Assembly (NCBI GenBank): GCA_016714795.1
Contig: JADKCA010000002.1
Coordinates: 558,001-622,000, forward strand
DNA: 64,000 nucleotides
Source: Sphingomonadales bacterium
Lineage (GTDB): Bacteria > Pseudomonadota > Alphaproteobacteria > Sphingomonadales > Sphingomonadaceae
Reading direction: 5' to 3'
A program made the translations under genes and the position numbers. The notes beneath the pieces were generated by a model, which worked only from the letters and a program-made list of their open reading frames with translations, made no database searches and was not told where the DNA came from. Below are positions 41,759-48,672 of the stretch, piece after piece (position 1 is the first letter of the stretch; each line of letters starts with the position of its first letter).

Positions 41759-41808
41759 CTTTGCGAGAGCAGACGGAAAGGCGCGTCTCGCAAGGGGCGC
41801 GCCTTTTT
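41759..41808 (+). terminator. Terminator whose stem can also form an H-type pseudoknot
   Basis: AAAGGCGCG (41777-41785) pairs perfectly with CGCGCCTTT (41798-41806), followed by a T-run, as in a terminator. TTGCGAGA (41761-41768, extendable to 41759) pairs with TCTCGCAA (41786-41793). The two stems interlock in the order S1-S2-S1'-S2' with no base between S2 and S1'. They can form either a pseudoknot or one stem at a time. Confidence 0.6.
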
Positions 41809-41871
41809 CGTTGGGTTTGGGCAAGCGGGCGGGCTGGTTTTGAGCCACTCCGGAAGATGATTGATCCGGGG

Positions 41872-43869
41872 TTAAAGTCCCAATGCCTTGCGTATAAACT
41901 GATTGCTTTCCGACAAGAGCCGCGCGCGGGCAGCGGCATCGTCCAGCGCGTGCGCCAGATCGGGAAACTCGACATAGTCAACGCGCTTGCCAGCCGCTTC
42001 CAGACGCCCTTTCATGAGACGGGATGCGGAAACACTCACGTTCATATCCCTGTCACCGTGGAACATGAGCACGGGCGCCTTGAATCGGTTTGCATGGCGC
42101 GCGGGCGAACCACTTTCCACATGCGGGCCGGAACCGATGAATTCATCGACAACATAAAAATATGACATTCCGCGCGACTCTTCACGCAGAGCATCCAGAT
42201 CCGTCACCGGCGCGACAGCGACAATGGCCTTGTAGAGATCCGGATCAACCACCGCCGATTGCAGCGCAGCATAGCCTCCATAAGACCAGCCAAAGATCGC
42301 AAGCTTACCGGGCGCTGCGATGCCTTCCGAAGCCAGCCATCGCCCGGCATCATTCACATCGCCTATCGCCGTTTCCCAACTCTTGAAGCCATTATTGCGG
42401 AACCAGGCGACTCCATAACCGGATGAACCCCGAAAATTGGGTTGAAGCACGGCATATCCTTGCGACGCAAAATACTGCACCAACCAGTCAAAGCCCCATT
42501 CATCGCGCGCACCGGGACCACCATGAGGCATGACAATCGCGGGCAGGTTCTTTCCACTGCTGCCCGGTGGCAGAGTCAGGTATCCCGGTATTTTAGTGCC
42601 ATCGGCCGCTGGAAACTGAACGGGCTTCATGGCCCCCATTGGCACCTTCGAAAGTTCCGGACGCACCTCTAGCAATTCTCCCAACGTTTTGGCCGCCTTG
42701 TCGAAAAGATAGAATTTGCCCGGATTGGTATCATCCCCCGCAAAGATCAGGAGTTTCGTTTCACCCGCCGTCGCATCAACGATGGAAAGCTGCTTTCCTT
42801 CCCCCAATGCCTTACCTAAACTGGCGGTGAGTTTCCCCAATTCGGTGTCGAAATATTCGACTGTGCGTTTCTCGGTGGCGTAGGACGCGCCAACCACACG
42901 CTGATCTCGACCAATCCGGATCAGGCTGTCAACATCCACATCCGTCCGACCCAGAACCAAAGTGGTGGCCGCACTTCCGTCGAGAGTCTTTTTGAACAGG
43001 CCTGTGAAATTGCCGTTCTCGGCAAATCCATAGACAGTGTTCGTCTGGCTATCGACCGCGACCGGTTCAAAACCGGACGACAGGCCGCTCGACAGGACGA
43101 GTTTGCTCAACGGGTTCCAGTCTCCCCCTTCCGCGCGCCGATATGAATAGTTGATCTGCTGATTGGCATAGCCATCTTCAGATCTGGGCTGGGTTTCCAT
43201 GATGCGCACACGGCCCTGACCATCGCTGATGTATGACGTTGCGTTCACCTTGGGCAACTCAACCCGTTTGCGATCACCGGATTCAACGTCGACGCGCTCC
43301 ACGCCCAGCCCGTATGCGGAGCTGCTCATGATGGTCCCTGTCTGGGTCTGCCGAGGATACCAGCGCGACAACAGCACGGTGCCTGGTTGACCCGGCACAT
43401 TGTAATCAAGAATTGCACCGCCAAAATAGGGCGCAACAATAGCGTTGCTCGCGTCTTTCGCAGAAAGGGATTTAATCTCCTTTCCGTCGTTGGAAATGGC
43501 CATCAAGCGGGAGAGCCTGCGAATGCCATGGCCATCACTCGCAATTTTTGCGACGCCGCATACCACCCATTTTTCGGTCACAAACCTGCACTGCGAAATC
43601 TGCTCCTTCCCTCCTTCTGAAGACAGGATTGGAACCATGGCGGACGTCGCAAGATTGATGACAACGGCATTCTCCCCGCCTTTCAAGCGAGGCGCAACAA
43701 GGACAAGTTGCGAGCCGTCTGGTGAAATGCTGATGGACTGCACCGATTCGCGCGCGCCAAATTTTGCCGCCAGATCATCAACGCCTTGTGCCATGACAAG
43801 CTGGGGAAAACAAACAGCCAGCACAAGCCCCAAAGCTGTTTGACTTGGCTGCGACTTGAGAGCGTGCAT
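41872..43869 (-). CDS. S9 family (prolyl oligopeptidase/DPP-like) serine peptidase, exported
   Basis: The 665-residue protein has a signal peptide (SQTALGLVLAVCFPQLVMAQG), a beta-propeller-like N-terminal half and a C-terminal alpha/beta-hydrolase domain. The nucleophile is in IFGWSYGGYAAL, the acid in LMFHGDRDMNVSVS, and the His in FPDLAHALDD. It would cut short peptides in the periplasm. The ATG at 43869 has GAGGAAA 7-8 bases upstream; an in-frame TTG at 43884 is less likely. The gene is AT-richer than the core. Confidence 0.9.
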   Translation of the reverse strand: MHALKSQPSQTALGLVLAVCFPQLVMAQGVDDLAAKFGARESVQSISISPDGSQLVLVAPRLKGGENAVVINLATSAMVPILSSEGGKEQISQCRFVTEKWVVCGVAKIASDGHGIRRLSRLMAISNDGKEIKSLSAKDASNAIVAPYFGGAILDYNVPGQPGTVLLSRWYPRQTQTGTIMSSSAYGLGVERVDVESGDRKRVELPKVNATSYISDGQGRVRIMETQPRSEDGYANQQINYSYRRAEGGDWNPLSKLVLSSGLSSGFEPVAVDSQTNTVYGFAENGNFTGLFKKTLDGSAATTLVLGRTDVDVDSLIRIGRDQRVVGASYATEKRTVEYFDTELGKLTASLGKALGEGKQLSIVDATAGETKLLIFAGDDTNPGKFYLFDKAAKTLGELLEVRPELSKVPMGAMKPVQFPAADGTKIPGYLTLPPGSSGKNLPAIVMPHGGPGARDEWGFDWLVQYFASQGYAVLQPNFRGSSGYGVAWFRNNGFKSWETAIGDVNDAGRWLASEGIAAPGKLAIFGWSYGGYAALQSAVVDPDLYKAIVAVAPVTDLDALREESRGMSYFYVVDEFIGSGPHVESGSPARHANRFKAPVLMFHGDRDMNVSVSASRLMKGRLEAAGKRVDYVEFPDLAHALDDAAARARLLSESNQFIRKALGL

Positions 43870-44012
43870 GATTTTTTTCCTCAACAGCCTATCCCTCCGA
43901 ATGTCACCGAAGAAACTACACTGAAAGGGGAGCCGTTCAAGACGATTTTTTACAAATCAGGAAACACTTATACTTGAAGGCGTTAGCACATTACTCAGCG
44001 ATGCAAAGCACC

Positions 44013-45242
44013 CTACCCCCGCACCACCAGCCCATGCAGCTTCTTGCCCGCTGACACGCGCACCGGCTCTGCGCCCAGCGTCACGCGCGCGGCTTCGTCT
44101 TTCACCGGCTCGCCATCCACGCGTGCGCCGCCGCCTTTGATCAGGCGTTTGGCTTCGCCTTTCGAGGCGACGAGGCCGAGTTCTGCGAGCGCATCGACCA
44201 GTGCGATGTCATCGCCCGCCACAGTGATGGTGGGCAGGTCTGCGCCTGCTGATCCTTCCGCGAAGGTGGCACGCGCGGTTTCGGCGGCGCGCTGGGCGGC
44301 GTCCTCGCCCCGGCACAGCTTGGTCGCTTCGTTGGCGAGGACTTCCTTGGCGGCGTTGATCTCGCTGCCTTCCAGCGCTTCCAGCCGGGCGATCTCGTCG
44401 AGCGGCACATCGGTGAAGAGCCGCAGGAACTTGCCCACATCCTTGTCATCAGTGTTCCGCCAGAACTGCCGATAATCATAGTGCGGCAGCTGCGCTTCGT
44501 TGAGCCACACCGCGCCGGAGACGGACTTGCCCATCTTGGTGCCGTCTGACTTGGTGATGAGCGGCGTGGTGAGGCCGAACACTTCGCGCCCGTCCATGCG
44601 GCGGGTCAGTTCAACACCGTTGATGATGTTGCCCCACTGGTCCGATCCGCCCATTTGCAGGCGCACGCCCATCGTCTTGTTCAGGTGGCGATAGTCATAG
44701 CCTTGCAGGATCATGTAGTTGAATTCGAGGAAGGTCATCGGCTGTTCGCGATCGAGCCGGAGCTTGACCGAATCGAAGGTCAGCATCCGGTTGATCGTGA
44801 AATGCGTGCCGACGCTTTGCAGCAGCTCGATATAGCCGAGCTTGCCCAGCCAGTCGTGATTATTGACCATCACCGCGTCGGTCGGCCCGTCTCCGAACGT
44901 CAGGAAGCGCTCGAACGCGGTGCGGATCGAGGCGATGTTGGACTCGATGGTCTCATCGCTCAGCATCTTGCGGCTCTCGTCCTTGCCCGTCGGATCGCCG
45001 ATCCGCGTGGTGCCGCCGCCCATCACCACAACGGGCTTGTGCCCGGCCTGTTGCAGGCGGCGCAGCAGCATGATCGACACGAGGTTTCCAACATGGAGCG
45101 AGGGCGCGGTGGCATCGAACCCGATATAGCCCGGCACGATCTGTGTGGCGGCGAGCGCATCAAGCGCGCTTGCATCGGTCACCTGATGGATATAGCCGCG
45201 CGAAGCGAGCAGGTTCAGCAATTCGGACGTGTATTGGGTCAT
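44013..45242 (-). CDS. tyrS: Tyrosyl-tRNA synthetase
   Basis: The 409-residue class I synthetase charges tRNA-Tyr. The HIGH-type motif is PSLHVGN near residue 46, the KMSKS-type loop is KMGKS near 230, and the C-terminal S4 RNA-binding domain starts near 345 (ALAELGLVASKGEAKRLIKGGG). The start at 45242 (MTQYTSELLNLLASRGYIHQ) fits the family. It is divergent from the DOMON-like gene. Confidence 0.97.
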   Translation of the reverse strand: MTQYTSELLNLLASRGYIHQVTDASALDALAATQIVPGYIGFDATAPSLHVGNLVSIMLLRRLQQAGHKPVVVMGGGTTRIGDPTGKDESRKMLSDETIESNIASIRTAFERFLTFGDGPTDAVMVNNHDWLGKLGYIELLQSVGTHFTINRMLTFDSVKLRLDREQPMTFLEFNYMILQGYDYRHLNKTMGVRLQMGGSDQWGNIINGVELTRRMDGREVFGLTTPLITKSDGTKMGKSVSGAVWLNEAQLPHYDYRQFWRNTDDKDVGKFLRLFTDVPLDEIARLEALEGSEINAAKEVLANEATKLCRGEDAAQRAAETARATFAEGSAGADLPTITVAGDDIALVDALAELGLVASKGEAKRLIKGGGARVDGEPVKDEAARVTLGAEPVRVSAGKKLHGLVVRG

Positions 45243-45300
45243 AGCGCGGGGGCGCTTAGCATGGAGGGCGGGTTTTGGGTAGAGTGAGGACAAGGCCGGT

Positions 45301-45855
45301 ATGCGCGTAACCCTGCACCCGCATCCCGCAACACCATGTGCCGCGCTCGATTCCATGGAGGTGCAGCTGCATCGCCATGCAGGCGGCGGGCTAGAGCTGC
45401 ATTTTTTCGCGCATGGCCGCACCAAGGATGTGCTCTGGCCGGAGGGGGCGCAAGGAGCGCGCGCGGATCGCTTGTGGGAAACCACCTGTTTCGAAGCGTT
45501 TGTGAAGCCGGTGGGGCGCAACAATTATGCCGAGTTCAACTTTGCGCCTTCGGGGCGCTGGCAGGCGTACAGCTTTACCAGCGAACGCGCGGGCATGGCG
45601 GAGGCGCGCGGGCTGGCCGCACCTGACGCGCGGACGCGGATGACGGAGCGGACGCGCGTGCACCACGTCCGGCTCGATCTGGGCGGCGTGCCGGGCTTGC
45701 CGATTGAGGCGGAGTGGGCACTGGGCCTCTCAGCGGTGATCGAGGCGGCGGATGGCTCCAAATCCTATTGGGCGCTGCGGCATCCGTCTCCCGCGCCCGA
45801 TTTCCATCATCCCGATTGCTTTGCGCTGACACTTGCTGCACCGGAGGCTTCATGA
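45301..45855 (+). CDS. DOMON-like domain protein
   Basis: The 184-residue protein has the beta-sandwich pattern LELHFFAHGRTKDVLWPEG, RLWETTCFEAFVKPVGRNNYAEFNFAPSGRWQAYSF and SYWALRHPSPAPDFHHPDCFAL. DOMON-like proteins bind haem or sugars. No signal peptide is present. Its stop overlaps the namZ-like start (ATGA), so they are translated together. Confidence 0.78.
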   Translation: MRVTLHPHPATPCAALDSMEVQLHRHAGGGLELHFFAHGRTKDVLWPEGAQGARADRLWETTCFEAFVKPVGRNNYAEFNFAPSGRWQAYSFTSERAGMAEARGLAAPDARTRMTERTRVHHVRLDLGGVPGLPIEAEWALGLSAVIEAADGSKSYWALRHPSPAPDFHHPDCFALTLAAPEAS

Positions 45856-47054
45856 AATTTGGTATCGACCGCCTGCTGGCAGACCCCGCTTTGCGTGCCC
45901 CGCTGAAGGGCAAGCGTGTTGCGCTGATGGCGCACCCGGCGTCGGTGTTGCCAGACCTCACGCACAGTCTGGATGCGCTCGCGGCGTGCCCGGATATTAC
46001 TTTGTCCGCCGCGTTCGGCCCGCAACATGGCATTCGCGGGGAGAAGCAGGACAACATGATGGAAAGTCCGGATTTTGTCGATCCGGCGCTCGGCATCCCC
46101 GTGTTCAGCCTCTATGGCGAAGTCCGCAAGCCGACCGATGCGATGATGGACACTTTCGATGTGATGCTGTTCGATCTTCAGGATCTGGGCTGCCGCATCT
46201 ACACTTTCATCACGACGCTGCTTTACACGCTGGAGGCCGCTGCTGCGCACGGCAAATCCGTGTGGGTGCTGGACCGACCGAATCCAGCGGGCAGGCCGGT
46301 GGAAGGCCTCACGCTGCGCCCCGGCTGGGAGAGCTTTGTGGGCGCGGGGCCGATGCCGATGCGCCACGGCATGACGCTGGGTGAACTCGGCGCCTGGTTC
46401 ATCGCGCATTACAAGCTGGACGTGGACTATCGCGTGATCGCGATGGAGGGCTATGATCCCGATGCCGCGCCGGGCCATGGCTGGCCGCTCAACGATCGCC
46501 ACTGGATCAACCCCAGCCCCAACGCGCCCAACCTGAATATGGCGCGCGCTTATGCGGGCACGGTGATGCTGGAAGGCACGACGCTGTCCGAAGCGCGCGG
46601 CACCACGCGGCCGCTGGAGATGTTCGGATCGCCAGAGATTGATGCCAAGGCGGTGATGACCACAATGCGGGAGATCGCGCCGCACTGGCTGAAGGGCTGC
46701 ATCTTGCGCGAATGCTGGTTTGAACCGACCTTCCATTTGCACACGGGCACATTGTGCCACGGCGTTCACATCCATGCCGATGGCCCCGGCTATGACCATG
46801 CGGCGTTCAGGCCGTGGCGGGTGCAGGCGCTGGCGTTCAAGGCGATCCGCACGCTCTGGCCGGATTATGATCTGTGGCGGGACTTTGCCTATGAATATGA
46901 ATTCGGGAAGCTCGCGATTGACGTGATCAATGGCAGCCCGCTGCTGCGCGAATGGGTGGATGATCCTGCTGCCGGGCCGGACGCGCTCGATGCGCTCACG
47001 CTGCCGGACGAGGCGGCCTGGTTAGCGGAACGGCAACCATTCCTGCTCTATTAG
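45852..47054 (+). CDS. DUF1343 exo-beta-N-acetylmuramidase (NamZ-like)
   Basis: The 400-residue protein matches DUF1343/NamZ: FGIDRLLADPALRAPLKGKRVALMAHPAS, FGPQHGIRGEKQDNM, VMLFDLQDLGCRIYTFITTL, VLDRPNPAGRPVEG and NLNMARAYAGTVMLEGTTLSEARGTT. Family knowledge: NamZ removes N-acetylmuramic acid from the non-reducing end of glycans. The downstream anmK phosphorylates anhydro-MurNAc, so the pair points to cell-wall recycling. No clear signal peptide is visible, which would suit a cytoplasmic step. Confidence 0.88.
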   Translation: MKFGIDRLLADPALRAPLKGKRVALMAHPASVLPDLTHSLDALAACPDITLSAAFGPQHGIRGEKQDNMMESPDFVDPALGIPVFSLYGEVRKPTDAMMDTFDVMLFDLQDLGCRIYTFITTLLYTLEAAAAHGKSVWVLDRPNPAGRPVEGLTLRPGWESFVGAGPMPMRHGMTLGELGAWFIAHYKLDVDYRVIAMEGYDPDAAPGHGWPLNDRHWINPSPNAPNLNMARAYAGTVMLEGTTLSEARGTTRPLEMFGSPEIDAKAVMTTMREIAPHWLKGCILRECWFEPTFHLHTGTLCHGVHIHADGPGYDHAAFRPWRVQALAFKAIRTLWPDYDLWRDFAYEYEFGKLAIDVINGSPLLREWVDDPAAGPDALDALTLPDEAAWLAERQPFLLY

Positions 47055-47064
47055 GGATATGGAA

Positions 47065-47122
47065 CCGATCAATAGGGGCAGTCCCTATTGATCGGCAATA
47101 AATAGGGACTGTCCCTATTTAT
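47065..47122. repeat. Two palindromes with a GGGACTGTCCC-type core
   Basis: CCGATCAATAGGG (47065-47077) pairs with CCCTATTGATCGG (47083-47095), and a second 25-base palindrome with core ATAAATAGGGACTGTCCC lies at 47098-47122. The same sequence recurs at 63185-63239. The element lies between namZ and anmK. Confidence 0.9.
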
Positions 47123-47130
47123 CGGTTTGG

Positions 47131-48237
47131 GTGCCACGCGTTTTGGAAACTTTCACGGCCATTGGTCTCAATTCGGGTACATCGCGGGACGGGATTGATC
47201 TCGCCCTGCTGGAGACGGACGGGCACAGCATCGTCCGCCCGCTGGCGCGCGCCGAGCAGCCCTACACGGCAGACCAGCGCGAATTGCTGGCCGAAGCCTG
47301 TGCCGTTGCCATCACCCGCAAGCTGCCCGACCATAATGACGTGACCGAGGCCGCAGAGCGGATGGTGACGGCGCTGCATGTGGATTTCGTGAAAGCCTTT
47401 CTGCGCGACTCCGGTCTGGAGCCTGAAACCATCGACGTGATCGGCTTTCACGGCCACACCATTGCGCACCGGCCCGAATTCAACTGGAGCTGGCAGATTG
47501 GCAGCGGCCGCATCATGGCAGACGAAATGCGCATCACGGTGGTGGATGATTTCCGCGGCGCAGACGTGAAGGCGGGCGGGCAGGGCGCTCCGCTGACGCC
47601 GGTTTATCACCGGGCACTGGCTGCGCGACTGCCCAAACCCGCGCTCATCCTCAATCTGGGTGGTGTGGCGAACATCAGCTGGGTCGGGCGCGACAACAGC
47701 CTGATCGCCTTTGATTGCGGCATGGCCAATGCGCTGATTGATGACTGGATGCTCAAACATTTTGGCGTGGCCTATGACGCAGATGGGCAGAAGGCGCGCG
47801 AGGGCCGGGTGGTCAAACTGATCTTTGAAGACATGATCGACAATCCCTGGTTCGATCTGCCGCCGCCCAAATCGCTGGAGCGCGAGCATTTTGCGTCCGC
47901 GCGGGTGGACTGGATGGACCCGCTCGATGGCGTGGCAACGCTGACAGCCTTTTCAGCGGCAGGCGTGGCGATGGCGATGAAGCATCTGCCCGAATTGCCC
48001 ACGGACATCTGGGCGGCAGGCGGCGGGCGGCACAATGCAACGCTGCTCGCGATGATCGAGGCCGGCACGGGGATTCCGGTGCGCAATGTCGATGAACTGG
48101 GCTGGAATGGTGACGCGCTGGAGGCAGAGGCCTTCGCCTATATGGCAGTCCGCGCGATGAAATATGATCCGATCAGCTTTCCGGGCACGACGGGTGTGCC
48201 GGACGAGATGGCGGGTGGGGTGATCCACCGGGTTTAA
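47131..48237 (+). CDS. anmK: 1,6-anhydro-N-acetylmuramic acid kinase
   Basis: The 368-residue protein matches AnmK: AIGLNSGTSRDGIDLALLETDG, IGFHGHTIAHRPE, LNLGGVANISW, AFDCGMANALIDDWM and AAGGGRHNATL. It phosphorylates and opens anhydro-MurNAc to give MurNAc-6-phosphate in cell-wall recycling. The start is a GTG at 47131, only 8 bases after a palindromic repeat, which would place stem-loops next to the ribosome site. The usual MSGTSLDG is NSGTSRDG here. Confidence 0.93.
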   Translation: MPRVLETFTAIGLNSGTSRDGIDLALLETDGHSIVRPLARAEQPYTADQRELLAEACAVAITRKLPDHNDVTEAAERMVTALHVDFVKAFLRDSGLEPETIDVIGFHGHTIAHRPEFNWSWQIGSGRIMADEMRITVVDDFRGADVKAGGQGAPLTPVYHRALAARLPKPALILNLGGVANISWVGRDNSLIAFDCGMANALIDDWMLKHFGVAYDADGQKAREGRVVKLIFEDMIDNPWFDLPPPKSLEREHFASARVDWMDPLDGVATLTAFSAAGVAMAMKHLPELPTDIWAAGGGRHNATLLAMIEAGTGIPVRNVDELGWNGDALEAEAFAYMAVRAMKYDPISFPGTTGVPDEMAGGVIHRV

Positions 48238-48258
48238 GTGCGCTGTGCCATAGGGGAT

Positions 48259-48340
48259 CGTCATTGCGAGGAACGGAGTGACGCGGCAATCCATCTGCAT
48301 CCGGAAAGGACTGGATTGCCGCGCTTCGCTCGCAATGACG
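48259..48340. repeat. Nested palindromic repeat (CGTCATTGCGAG type)
   Basis: The outer arms CGTCATTGCGAG (48259-48270) and CTCGCAATGACG (48329-48340) are perfect, and the inner arms GCGGCAATCCA (48283-48293) and TGGATTGCCGC (48312-48322) are also perfect. It is a double-stem element between convergent genes. Confidence 0.92.
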
Positions 48341-48350
48341 GTGGGGAATA

Positions 48351-48650
48351 TTACCCGATGCGCGTGCCGCTCATCGCCATGCTGCCGAACATGCCGGCCT
48401 TCACAGAACCGGTGATGGTGTCGCCATCCACGGTCGCGGTGCCTTCCAGCTTCAGCGGCATCGGCACGGTCATGTTCATGGACCAGGTCAGCGTGTTGCC
48501 GTCCACCTTGCCGTCGGTGATTTCGAGCGCGCCCTGCGCACCTTCGTTGCTGCCGGTCCAGCTGTCACCATCAACATTGACGGTCATCACGGATTTCTGA
48601 TCACCCATCGGTGATTTGGTGATGCATTCATATTTGCCTGCAACGGACAT
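48351..48650 (-). CDS. Small beta-rich conserved protein
   Basis: The 99-residue protein has no signal peptide and no domain I can name. It consists of short strands ending in turns (VMTVNVDGDSWTGSNEG, GKVDGNTLTWSMNMTVPMPLKLEGTATVDGDTITG), like a small lipocalin-type or SRPBCC-free barrel that binds a ligand. It lies 22 bp upstream of the M16 protease stop on the same strand, so it is downstream in that transcript. Confidence 0.65.
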   Translation of the reverse strand: MSVAGKYECITKSPMGDQKSVMTVNVDGDSWTGSNEGAQGALEITDGKVDGNTLTWSMNMTVPMPLKLEGTATVDGDTITGSVKAGMFGSMAMSGTRIG

Positions 48651-48672
48651 GTCTCTCTCCCTAAACTAAGGC

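Noticed and set aside
41579..41848. An 89-codon minus-strand open frame after the S9 peptidase
   Set aside because: Arg/Ala-rich composition, no start signal, and it runs through the terminator structure.
47065..47122. CRISPR-like repeats
   Set aside because: The units are palindromes without regular spacers, and no cas genes are nearby.
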